Part shown: positions 10,391 through 20,790 of the stretch, piece after piece
Layout: the number at the start of each line of letters is the position of its first letter
Numbering within the stretch: the stretch's first letter is position 1
NCBI GenBank assembly: GCA_023238725.1
Contig: CM041534.1
Coordinates: 1,012,501 to 1,076,500, forward strand
Source: Scortum barcoo
Lineage: Eukaryota; Chordata; Actinopteri; Centrarchiformes; Terapontidae
Reading direction: 5' to 3'
Length of the DNA: 64,000 nt
The notes under the pieces: generated by a model
Seen by the model: the letters and a program-made list of their open reading frames with translations, nothing else
Databases searched by the model: none
Told to the model about the DNA's origin: nothing
Translations under genes and position numbers: made by a program

Positions 10391-10408
10391 GCCCCACGTT
10401 GGGCGCCA
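10391..10408 (-). other. ERV primer-binding site, tRNA-Lys1,2 type
   Basis: On the minus strand these 18 bases read TGGCGCCCAACGTGGGGC, the classical complement to the 3' end of tRNA-Lys1,2, where minus-strand DNA synthesis starts. It sits two bases inside the proposed LTR end (which ends ...CAACA), exactly where a retroviral PBS should be. The same PBS class is used by foamy viruses, some lentiviruses and Mason-Pfizer-type betaretroviruses. Confidence 0.9.
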
Positions 10409-10873
10409 AGTGTTGAATCCCGAGTTTTCCCCTGTACAGGTGGAACTGGACCAGCTCTCCTGTTTAAAGGGTCCGATCCCTAATAGCCTATAGGTATTAC
10501 CTAGTAGTTTACTTTAGGGATAATTTAAGCTGGTGTCGAGGAGACTCGCCTAGTTTCTCACTGCCTACATCCGAGCGTTCTACCCTGCTACCTCCAACCT
10601 GGCACTAGGCTGAATAGCCAATGAGCCCAGTACCCGATCATCGGCCACGCCCGTTCACGGCAGCTCTCCTCTAAGTGATCCTGGCACTTGGTGTGGTTAC
10701 TAGGAATAAATTTAGAGACCTGGACAGCAGGTCCCAAGGGTCGGTTGATTTTGTTGGCTAGAGTAATCCAAAAATAGAACCTCTGTGATGATGACACACC
10801 CTAATTACCCAAAACACTTTTCCAATCAAAAATCCAATGTCCAGATTCTATACTTTAATTGCAGTGCTTTAGT

Positions 10874-10879
10874 TTTATT
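10874..10879 (-). promoter_or_regulatory. ERV LTR polyadenylation signal
   Basis: AATAAA on the minus strand inside the LTR, downstream of the TATA box and upstream of the PBS, the expected place for the retroviral poly(A) signal. Hexamers like this are frequent by chance in AT-rich DNA. Confidence 0.4.
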
Positions 10880-11437
10880 GCAGAAATAGGCAAGGGCAAG
10901 CATACAGCATAAAAATTACGATTAAAATGAATAGTTGAATAATTAAAATTAATTAAAGTTAATAGTTAATTTAAAAATTTAATGATTAAAAGTTCAATAA
11001 TATGACCTGAATCAGAGGCTGTTGCTGTGTGGAAAATGTCCCAAAAATAGAGAAAAAGAGAAGAGCCACTTGGCCACTTGCCAGCAGTTCCTTCTTTTCA
11101 GCCGAAGTTGTGAAATCTGGTAAAAATCTTGACCTTGTACAAAGTCCAAAATAATACAGTGTTCACAATCTTGCTGCATGAGCGGAGAGAATGTCCAGAG
11201 TTTGATTTGAAGTTCTTCAACTGGGTGGCGATGGATAATCTTCGTTCGGTTGATCCTCTATTTTCAGTTGAAGTCCAATCTGGAAATTTCTTGATGTTGA
11301 ATAACTGCTCAAAAACTCTCTCTCTTGTGGTGATTTTTCAGCTGGAGTTTTAATGCCTAGATGTGGTCGATCTGACATCAGGTCTCCGCTGCCGAAGATC
11401 CCCCGAAGACTAACACCTAAACTTCCCTTTTACTCTC

Positions 11438-11446
11438 CCTTTTATA
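11438..11446 (-). promoter_or_regulatory. ERV LTR TATA box
   Basis: TATAAAAGG on the minus strand, a near-perfect TATA box, inside the LTR and oriented toward gag. Transcription would begin about 30 bases further, near 11410. A second TATAAA lies just upstream (11451-11456). Confidence 0.6.
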
Positions 11447-11979
11447 CCTTTTTATAATTTATTCTTACGTGATATGGTCTGATACACCAGTTGATGCCCA
11501 CTTTAATCCCTTTTTTGGTTATATTTTCATATCTGACCTTATCATTGGTTACAGTCGCTGGTCAAGCTTACTTCTTCTTTTTCCCGTTTTGGCTAAGGAT
11601 GACTTCATTGTCACAAGACAGTCACAAGATGATTACAACACACAAATCAACAGTTTTTACACCTCTTATACACGATCATTTCATCAAATCATTCATATTG
11701 ATTCATTAAAAGATTATAAAATCTCAAAAATCACTTCATTAATTATTTCACATTTTACTTAACTCTCGGTCATAGTTACTTTAATCATCATATATGGTTA
11801 CATACTGCTCTTGCTTGTATATGCATTGTGTTACATTGCCTCGGTGGAAAGCACCCCTGATTCCTGTTATCTTTAGATGAACAGTACCTTACTGCTCCTA
11901 GGTGGGCCTGTTGTAAGGCCTTTATAGTGATGGCAGAGAGGGATTTTCAACCTTACTTGACAAAACACACCTATTAATC

Positions 11980-12740
11980 CCACAGCAGGGAAATGTACAG
12001 TGTTACAGCAGCAAAAGTGTCATTGATACTGCATGTGAGTGAGTTTCTCACTTTTAGTGCATGTGGTCAACTGGAAGCAGTGTTTGACTGTAGAGCCTGA
12101 CAGCTGCAGGAAGGAAGGACCTCCAGTACCTCTTCTTTATACACCACAGGTGAAGCAGCCTGTCACTAAAGGAGCTGCCTGGTGCTGTGCTGCATGGGGT
12201 GGGACTTGTTCTCCATCACAGATGTTTTCTTAGCCATAATTCTCTTTTCTCCCACCAGCTCAACAGAGTAAAAGGGGCATCCCATGACAGAGCTGGCCTC
12301 CTTAAAGAGTTAAAGAGTTCATTTTTTCCCTGTCAGCAGTAGGGATACTGTTGCCCCTAAAGACTGTATTATAAAAGATGGCTGATGCCACCACACAGTC
12401 AAAGAGGGTCTTCAGGAGTGCCCCCTGGACTCCAACAGACCAGAGTCTCCTGAACAGATAGAGTTTGCTCTGGCCTTTCCTTCACGCTGCATTTATGTTA
12501 TCAGTCTAGTCAACTTTCTTATTCAGGTGAACACCCAGGTACTTGTCAGATTTTACCATCTCAGTGTCCATACCCTGAATGTTCACTGGTGTATGGGGGT
12601 TTGTTTGCACCTGCATAGTCCAACAACACCTCCTTGGTTTTCCCTGCATTGATCTGGAGGCGTTCCAAAGGCACCAATCCACAAAGCCCTAGGCCAGTTC
12701 TCTGACCTGCCTGACAATTGTGGAGTCATCAGAAAAGTTT
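11980..12740 (-). mobile_element. LINE fragment, C-terminal reverse transcriptase
   Basis: Minus-strand translation gives, across several frames, the end of a non-LTR retrotransposon RT typical of teleosts (Rex1/CR1/L2-like): DDSTIVRQVREL, KPRR..., PHTPVNIQGMDTEMVKSDKYLGVHLN, KGQSKLYLFRRLWSVGVQ and LLKTLFDCVVASAIFYNTV. Many stops and shifts. Neither the 5' part nor a clear 3' tail is visible. It abuts the ERV LTR, suggesting nested insertions. Confidence 0.75.
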
Positions 12741-12824
12741 TATTTGTGGTTATACAAAATTACTGTAATATGATGATGATACAAAATAAACGTTGTTTTA
12801 GTCTGTGCTAATCGTAGGGTTACA

Positions 12825-13430
12825 TGTAAGCCTATAACTAATTTGGTTGCTTGGCAATTGTAATTTTGAGAAAGTGATCAACACTCACCAATCATGTTAT
12901 GTCTTCATGATAATTAGCCAACAGAAAAATACAGCTTGGTACCAAGGCCGACATAAAATGTTATTATGAGCCGGTTGCATTGCATGGACTGTAAAGCATG
13001 TCTCACTGTATTTCATCAGTAAAAAAGATACATACAGACCTGTCATAGAGGAAGAGGGACAATTCAGGATTGGTGTTGAATCCTTTAAATCCTGCAATTC
13101 TCTCCATCTGCTGAATAATCAACCAGGGTTGACTCATGTTTTGGCGCATGCTCTGTCACTGTCCCTTTTAGGTTTAGGTTCTCTTTGCTGATCCTGCCCC
13201 AGTATCAGCCAGAAAAATAAAATATAATGTGAAAACTAAAATTCTGTAGAGAAAAATCTCCTCCTGTTTCCTTTTAACATTCCCAAACTTTACCTGGGAA
13301 AATGTAAAAATAGGCTCTTCCAGTCTGTGAGCTGTTCATTTTGTCTGATTTTGTAGAGAATCGGACCCTGTGGCAGATATTAAGAATAACTATAAAGAAA
13401 TAGCTAGTCTTCTCGCTGTTGGTCTTGTTT
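12825..13430 (-). repeat. Dispersed repeat, copy A (inverted relative to copy B)
   Basis: This stretch, reverse-complemented, aligns over nearly its whole length with 20190-20790. Shared blocks include 'tgagtgttgatcactttctc', 'cataaaatgttattatgagcc', 'gagagaattgcaggattt' and 'gaagagcct' followed by a T-rich stretch and 'acatttt'. No coding capacity and no recognised family. I could not see clear terminal repeats or target duplications, so it may be part of a larger element. Confidence 0.8.
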
Positions 13431-14257
13431 GATTATGTAGCATCAGCATTAAATTTGGACTGTATCATAACTAGTTAAAAACTCCTTGTATTTACTTTAT
13501 TATATTTTTAAAGCATATTTTTTTAAAAAACATTTATCATATTATGTTTATATCATGGAATTTTTCATTTTAAATAAAATAAAACATATTAATATTGTGT
13601 CGTAATAGTGAGATATGGAGAAAATGGTGAAAAAAAGCAGTGTCTCAAGTTGTGACACAGCTGTGCATGAGAATTGGTGAGATTAAATGCAACACATTCC
13701 TTATATGTGTTATCTGCTTTGATTGGATTTAATATTTTGATTTGCTGACTGTTGGAGCTAGTGTAATATGTACTGTGAGAAAAGTTGTGGTTGGAGGGAT
13801 TGGACAAAGGAACATTGCAAAGCAATAAATATATTTTGCCTTTTGTCGGGGGTTCAAATACTTCACATACTGAAGGCCTAAGAGTATAATTTTTCTTAGC
13901 CTGGTGAGATTCTTAATGAGATAGTGCTCTGGGGGGAGATATTCATTTTTGCACAATGACTGTGCTATTGGCCAGCTATTGATGTAGGTGCTGCAATTAA
14001 ATATCAGAATAAGAAACTATATTTTAATTTTGGATAGATAATGTTTCACTGAGACCAGACTTTGTCTACTTAAAGCTACTGAATTACTTAAGCATCACAT
14101 TGTTTGAGTATGATTAGTATCAGCTGATAATGAGGTGGTATGTATAATATCACTTTTCTGCCTGCTTCTGCCTGCTACTACTGTTTCACTTTATTTTACT
14201 TGCAATGTTTAATACCAAACAACAGTGCCTGATATGTGACATTTTCACAGATATATA
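13431..14257. other. AT-rich spacer, no gene seen
   Basis: AT-rich intron-like DNA with homopolymer runs (13500-13590). No gene, no strong repeat signal recognised. Confidence 0.5.
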
Positions 14258-14880
14258 CACTGTTCAAAAAAATAAAGGGAACACTAAAATAAACACATCC
14301 TAGATCTGAATGAATGAAATATTCTTATTAAATACTTTGTTCTTTACATAGTTGAATGTGCTGACAACAAAATCACACAAAAATTATCAATGGAAATCAA
14401 ATTTATTAACCCATGGAGGTCTGGATTTGGAGTCACACTCAAAATTAAAGTGGAAAAACACACTACAGGCTGATCCAACTTTGATGTAATGTCCTTAAAA
14501 CAAGTCAAAATGAGGCTCAGTAGTGTGTGTGGCCTCCACGTGCCTGTATGACCTCCCTACAACGCCTGGGCATGCTCCTGATGAGGTGGCGGATGGTCTC
14601 CTGAGGGATCTCCTCCCAGACCTGGACTAAAGCATCCGCCAACTCCTGGACAGTCTGTGGTGCAACGTGGCGTTGGTGGATGGAGCGAGACATGATGTCC
14701 CAGATGTGCTCAATTGGATTCAGGTCTGGGGAACGGGCGGGCCAGTCCATAGCATCAATGCCTTCATCTTGCAAGGAACTGCTGACACACTCCAGCCACA
14801 TGAGGTCTAGCATTGTCTTGCATTAGGAGGAACCCAGGAACCCCCTGAGCCTGAACCAGGCGCTCGCCTGCAGAGCCCCA
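14258..14880 (-). mobile_element. Tc1/mariner-type transposon, truncated
   Basis: The left end is a clear terminal inverted repeat, CACTGTTCAAAAAAATAAAG..., preceded by the TA target dinucleotide. The minus strand then encodes the C-terminal transposase in a 98-codon frame: DWPARSPDLNPIEHIWD (third catalytic Glu intact), HVAPQTVQELADALVQVWEEIP, ending RGGHTHY. The N-terminal half and the opposite terminal repeat are missing; the element is cut near 14880 where unrelated GC-rich LINE-like sequence starts. Family usual length is about 340 residues, so less than a third remains. Confidence 0.9.
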
Positions 14881-15215
14881 ACCCCAGGCCTGGCTCCAGG
14901 GTGGGGCCCCTGCGTAACGCCAATCCGGGCGACGTAACGGTCCTTGTTGTTCTTCTATTCATGATGGGCTTGTGAACCGCTCTTAGTCTGGCCCGTCCAC
15001 CTAAGAGACCTGTTTGCCATGGGAGACCCTACCAGGGGCGTAATGCCCCCGACAACACAGCTCCTAGGATCATTCGGGCACACAAAACCCCTCCACCACA
15101 GTAAGGTGGCGGTTCAAGGAGGGGTGGTAGCAGAGGATGCCCTTTGTCACCGGTCCTGTTCATAATCTTTATGGACAGGATTTTTGTCAGGTCTGTCTTG
15201 CAGACAGACCTGACA
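14840..15215 (+). mobile_element. LINE fragment with RT motif RGCPLSPVLFIIFMDRI
   Basis: GC-rich sequence resembling the 5' part of common teleost LINEs ('gggagaccctaccaggggcgtaatgccccc...', 'ctcctaggatcattcgggcacacaaaacccctccacca') is joined to a + strand reverse-transcriptase block RGGSRGCPLSPVLFIIFMDRI (from 15120). The two parts lie far apart in an intact LINE, so the copy is internally deleted. Composition differs sharply from the AT-rich flanks. Confidence 0.65.
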
Positions 15216-18200
15216 AAGAATGAATTCAGACTTTTTACAGATCAGCATCATGGTGGAGTTATTTCAGCATCCTTTTGATCCCTTTATTGTAATTACTCTT
15301 ATTATTTTGGATCATATTGCTGTAAGAAGTGGAGTTTGCTAACGTGAACAAATGACAAGCACACACTGCAACACAGACTCACAACTCAACACGTCTTATT
15401 TTTAATACTAATCTAGTTCAGCTGGCTAGAAAGATCAAACTATCAACATTTTTAAACAACTTTATTGAAAAACAACTTATCAAGATGCTGTGATGCTGGC
15501 TCACATGTACAGAGTGTGAGCAACAGGATGTTGACTGAAGGCCACAGGTAGTGTTGTTAACAAGCCTTCTCTCAATGTTACATACAGGACTTAGATTTAT
15601 AGAGTGGACAGTAAATTGCTGAGTGGCAGTACATGTTTTGGTGCTAAATACTTGGCAGTAGATTGACCTTGTAGTGAAGCATATGTTCCACATGTTGTGC
15701 TGTAAAGCTCTGTTTAGGAGATATTGATGGTGACGGTTCAACCTGGTTTACTTTAGTGGAATTCTGCTATGCATTTTTGCAAATTTGATATTTTATAATA
15801 GTTGCCTTACATTTGTACATTTTCTGTTTGAATATATGGGTTTCATGGTGGTAGCTGTACTTTACTGTGTTCTAATCTCAGTCCTATGACATAGTAGTAG
15901 AACTGAATATGTAGTCTGCACCACGCTTTACCTCTAGCATGCTCCAATGGCATGTGCCCAACTGAATGCATTGGAGGCTCAAGTGGAGTCCTGATCTAAT
16001 AACCACTGTCTGCCAGTTTGCCCCTCAAAGATTTTTAATAAGGTCTGTCTGTCATTGTCTGATGAACAAAGGTTGCTCTGCCCTTTTAATCGGAGTTGTT
16101 TCTCTGTTCTGCTGTCTGAGGGAGGTCCTTCCCTCGGAGGCTTCTTTCTCTCATCTACTCTGTGTTGATTGAGTCTTACCCAGACAGACTGATAATACCA
16201 GTGGGAGTTAACATCGGGCCACAGCAAATGACTGTGGCCTGATGAAATGAAAAAGACTGAGTCTGTGTTCAGTACTGGTACTTGTATGCAGTCCTTTAAG
16301 ATTGGTGTCTACCGTTTGTGTTCTACATTTACATTTATTTGTTATCTGATTTGTGTTATTCATGAAAGATTAAAAAACACACTATTTTCCTGAGTTTTTC
16401 AGTTACCCTTTCTCCTGAATGGCAAAACAGAGGTTGTAATAGTTGTAATGTAGAGAAGGCTGCCATCTTGTGGATAAAAGGACACATCTTGTCCCACCAG
16501 CACTAAATATGGAAACATATGAAAAATTTCATCTGTCTCCCTGTTCATATATGCAGACAGTAGCTGTTGTTTTCTATGTGTGAAATTGTGTGTGCATTAT
16601 GGTTTATGTGCATCAGGTTAAGTATCTTTTTTATTTGATAAATTTATGATGTCCCAGACATTCAAAACTGTTTTAGAAAACATTTTTTTAAATATTTAAA
16701 AATAAAAATAGAATGTTATAAATGTAAAAATTGTAAATATACAAAAAGTATAAACAAGAATCAAGAATATTTATTTGACATTATGTTTTCACATAACGAA
16801 ATTTAGATTAGGTGACTCCCAGCTGTAAACATAAATATATGTAAATATATGTAATATGTACATAGTCATAAATATCAAGTATCAATTTAAAGTCATAAAT
16901 ATCTAAAGATTTAAAAGTTGTAGCAGCAATGTACAATAGGGGGCTTGGTCAGTTGTTAAAGTGTAGTCAGTGCATGGCTCAAGTTCTCTATTGTTCATTG
17001 TTCATTAATGTGCCTGTGTGTGTTTGTGTGTGTGTGCGGGGGGGAATGGATTGAACAGCTCTGACAACAGAGCAAACAGCATCACAGCACAAAATTATAT
17101 GCATGCATGTACCCATGTACAGAAGAGCAGGTGTTACATTTATCTGAATCATCCTGAACCTCAGTGTTACAATCAGCGTGTGAAATATTTGAAAATGAAA
17201 CAAGGGCACGGATATGTAGGATTTGGATGTTGGATTCTGTCACCAAAACTTATATATCTTCATATGGTGATATATGTGGATATCAGAAAAATATTTGCAT
17301 TAATACCCTGTATTGATTTCAATTGTATTTCAGCTCTAAAAGCTTTAAACTTCTGTGTGCAACAGAAACGTCACCCTGCCAACACATAAATGTTGGATCT
17401 GTTTTAATTCATTAAATATAACAGGTGCAAAATTGCTTGTGCGACTTGTGTATGGAAATATGTTGCCACAGAAACGTGTAATTAATTAAGGAGGGTGTTA
17501 AAATGTCAAGCATTCTCTATCAGTAAAGTTTCAGACTGCACGGTCTGCTATGCAACATCTTCACTTGTGGACTGTGGAATGTAGACGTTGGTATGATGTG
17601 TTCTTGGGTGTGGCTGGAGCACCAGCAGAGGGAGCCAACAGACAGTGTTTACTGTTGTTTGGCTTCACTGCTTCACATTCTGCTTTTGATAAATGCCATT
17701 GAAAGAAGAATCTTTCTCTGCCATATTATTGTATTGTAATTAGTCTGTATCAGCTTTGAGTAGTATCCACATTGCTGAAAGCACAGCGAACTCTGTGTAG
17801 CAGTTTTTAATAATGATAATGTGAGGCAGACATGGGGTTTACCTGTGGAGAGCTCTAAGTTGTATAATGTAACTACACTTTGTTATGTAATACTAGTTGT
17901 GTTGTGCATCTGGTGTACTGCATGATCGTCATAGCAAGAACAAATGCAGATCTCAGTACTTTATTATAGCACGCTGTCAGATAAGTTATTCCTCCCACAC
18001 TTGTGAGGTCATTAAGACACCCACACACTTAGCTGACCCTGCTGCCATGGACTGTGCTTTACCTCAGCCTCGTGGCTGACCTCACAGGAAATTGCAGCCA
18101 CACACGCATAAAAGCCATATGTTACTGTTTTCAGGCTCATGCTTGGGGCAGTGTGTAGGCACAGAATTAACATGAAGCTATGGGTTATGCATTCATCAAT

Positions 18201-18454
18201 TACTGTATTCTTCATAGCAGGTCCACTGCCAAACTAGTATGGTCCCACTGTCTGCCACGATGCTCTGGGTTATTTCTGGTCAATGAAATCTGTGTTTGTC
18301 CTCTGTGCATTGTTCATTAGCAGGTGAATGCAAGTAAGGTAAAAGTCAGTGAGTGATGGGATTTAAGTAAGGAACTAAGCAAGCCTTAGTCAATGAAAGG
18401 AGGCAGAAATATTGGCTGATATCACCTTATTACTTACAGTGCAGAAATGCCAAT
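15216..18454. other. Intronic DNA with minor repeats
   Basis: AT-rich sequence without a supported gene. A short segment at 16745-16950 ('aatcaagaatatttatttgacattatgttttcacataacgaaattt') resembles the 3' end of a LINE on the minus strand, but is weak. A short GT run ends near 17040 with G8. Open frames here lack splice context or homology. Confidence 0.45.
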
Positions 18455-18625
18455 GCTTCAGTGGCTTGCCAAAGTATTCAACCCCTTTAAATCTTTATTT
18501 ATTATATATATTATATTATTATATTTATTATATTTATGAGTAAGATTTTATATACATATAAAAAATCTATTTATCATTTCAGTGACTTTTCTTCTCATTT
18601 TGACACCACCAGTCTGACGATACAA
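18455..18625 (+). mobile_element. Truncated MITE-like repeat end
   Basis: The start 'cagtggcttgccaaagtattcaacccc' matches the well-known teleost repeat end of the form cagtg(c/g)cttgc(a/c)aaagtattc. The rest is AT-rich and not recognisable, and the opposite terminus is not found, so this is likely a truncated nonautonomous DNA element. Confidence 0.4.
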
Positions 18626-19277
18626 TGTTATTTCCTTGAGGGAGGTGAGAGCCAGAAGAGTGAGCAGTGATGTATTACCAATAATTGGTAGCCTGTGTGT
18701 TGGGACAAAGAAGGATTAGCTGGCACCTTAGTCACTGTGGGGGAGGGCTAACTGTAGGGAAGGGATGCAGCTGGAATAATCGCTCCCCAAAGAAGCACAG
18801 CTACACAGGAGCCATCACTGTGAGCCCCAGCCCACTCCACCCACCAGTTACATAAGCATGAAGAAAGCAGATCAGCATTGTGACAGTGTGTATGTGTGTT
18901 CACTGTATGCTTTGTGTAAGTGGGATTTTGTGCCCGTTAAAGCAAGCTGCCAGTAAAGTCGCATGTGGAGCATATGTGTCAAAGAGGATGCAGATCTCCT
19001 CAGATCCACTGCAGGGTTGCCTAGGAAACACAAAAGAGGCAAGAAGTGATGTGACCAGAGAAAATAAGAGTACCTTTCAATGATAATGGCAGTAATGGAA
19101 ACTTGCTATGCACTGCACCCTGTACATTAACTTCCAGAACATTCCTCATAATATGCAATATGATGCACTACAATGAGCCTCATCTTTAAACTCATTAATA
19201 TAGCTTTATAGTCTACAGTGATCATAGATAACATTTATTTTTAAAATAAGTTCTAGTTTTGCCACATGGTTTTACAG

Positions 19278-19600
19278 TCAGGGCTGGAAAGCAGCTAAGT
19301 ACATTTACTCATGTACTGTACTTAAGTACAATTGTGAGGTAGACTGACCTCCATAATAGTATGTAGTAATGCTAGGAGCACTACCTCGACTAGCTATAAC
19401 ATTAAAATGCTGTTTTCACATTAATGTATCAGTGTACATTAACGGTTAATGTATTTCACTGCACTCTGCCAGGGGCCTTTCTACATGATTTTTGATAATT
19501 AATTTTAATCACAGTTGAAATTGTGCATTGTGTTGCAGGAATTTTTATTCCTGTGGCCACTGTTTCTTAAATAAAACATTTGAATACTTATTCCACCACT
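19278..19600. mobile_element. Complete hAT-type MITE with 8-bp target duplication
   Basis: The element opens 'tcagggctggaaagcagctaag' and closes 'gaatacttattccaccact'; the ends are imperfect inverted repeats (8 of 10). It is flanked by ttttacag (19270-19277) and ttttacaa (19601-19608), a 7/8-matching 8-bp duplication, the signature of hAT transposition. The internal 'agtacatttactcatgtactgtacttaagtacaattgtgaggta' is typical of an abundant teleost nonautonomous repeat. No coding capacity; it needs a transposase in trans. Confidence 0.8.
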
Positions 19601-20189
19601 TTTTACAATATATGCAGTGACATTGAGGTCATTCATGAAAAAAATAATTTTCCCACAGACAAAACCTTTGTAATTACCTACTCGGTCAAAATCTACTAAT
19701 GATTAATACACTTTCTGATACTGTACAAAAGCTGCTAACAAGGGTAACTGCATTGATTCAGCTAACCTACCCACAAAGATGAGAATATTTGTTGCTATGA
19801 AATTCCATACCTAATTTTTATGTTACTTTTGTATGTCTATATGACTTAATTTTACATACACACTGAAGGTTTGAAGCTAAGTTTGAAGATAAGTAAAATC
19901 ATATTTAATTTTTTTTAAAGGAAATGTTTGATTTGATGGGGTGTAACCAAATATGAATGCATTATGTGGGTATGCACAGATAATGTGCTCTGAAGTCAGA
20001 TGAATCTAAACACAGACATCATTCACACCTTGTTACCATCAGCAGAATTCTTTACAGTGGATCTCCGCTGTAGGATGGTTCATTAATTTTCACCATTAAT
20101 GGCAAACATGGATGCTATTAGCTATGGGAGCTTTTTAAAATTTTGCCACTAGCTTTCTCATTTATTAAAGTAATAAAAGTTACTTACCT

Positions 20190-20790
20190 AAATACTGATG
20201 ATAGCAAGAAGATTGGCTATTTCTATATAGTATTCTTGATTCCTGATTCTCTGCAAAATCAGATGAAACAATTTACAGCATTACAGGAAGAGCCTTTTTC
20301 TACATTTTCTCAGGAAAAGTTTAGCACTGAGTAGTATGCATAGTTAAAATAAAACAGGAGGAGATTTTTCTCTGCAGAATTTTAGTTTTGATGTTATATT
20401 TTATGGTTCTGGCTGATACTGGGGCACAATCAGCAAAGGGACAGTGATAAAACACAGAATAAAACCCTGGTTGATTATTCAGCAAATGGAGAGAATTGCA
20501 GGATTTAAATTCAACACCAAACCTGAATTGTCCCTCTTCCTCCAAGATAGGTCTGTATCTTTTTTATTGATGGAATACAGTGAGACATGCTTTACAGTTC
20601 ATGGAGGTACAACATCACAGTGGAAATGAATGTAATGCAACTGGCTCATAATAACATTTTATGTCGGCCTTGGTACCGAGCTGTATTTTGTTGTTGGATA
20701 ATTATTATGAAGACATAACATGATTAGTGAGTGTTGATCACTTTCTCAACAAAATTACCGTTGCCAGGCAACCATGCCTGTTAATAACAT
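20190..20790 (+). repeat. Dispersed repeat, copy B (inverted relative to copy A)
   Basis: Direct-orientation copy of the repeat seen in reverse at 12825-13430, about 7 kb away. Similarity covers roughly 550-600 bases with substitutions and small gaps. No open frame is shared in a conserved way, so it is probably noncoding. Family not recognised. Confidence 0.8.

Larger units (their letters stand above)
2282..11835 (-). mobile_element. Endogenous retrovirus, 3'-truncated, foamy-like or unassigned
   Basis: One retrovirus-like provirus is read right to left: 5' LTR, primer-binding site, long gag region, protease, reverse transcriptase, RNase H, integrase, then unrecognised 3' frames. Order and spacing match a retrovirus. 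All main frames are interrupted by stops or frameshifts, so it is a defective fossil. The primer-binding site fits tRNA-Lys1,2, and the gag 3' part is Pro/Gln/Gly-rich with no CCHC zinc knuckle; both features recall foamy viruses and relatives, but I cannot place the family firmly. The 3' LTR is not found at the left end, so the left limit is where element-like coding ends. The right limit is the proposed LTR edge and could be off by tens of bases. Confidence 0.85.
10411..11835 (-). repeat. ERV 5' LTR (single copy in window)
   Basis: The LTR 3' end is fixed by the PBS; on the + strand it opens TGTTGAATCC. The other edge is proposed at ...TGTTACA (11835), giving TG...CA ends and about 1.4 kb, a long LTR. 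Inside, on the minus strand, are a TATA box and, about 570 bases downstream, an AATAAA signal, so U3, R and U5 can be placed roughly. The middle (10850-11000) is very AT-rich. No second LTR was found near the left end, so the edge cannot be confirmed by comparison. Confidence 0.65.
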
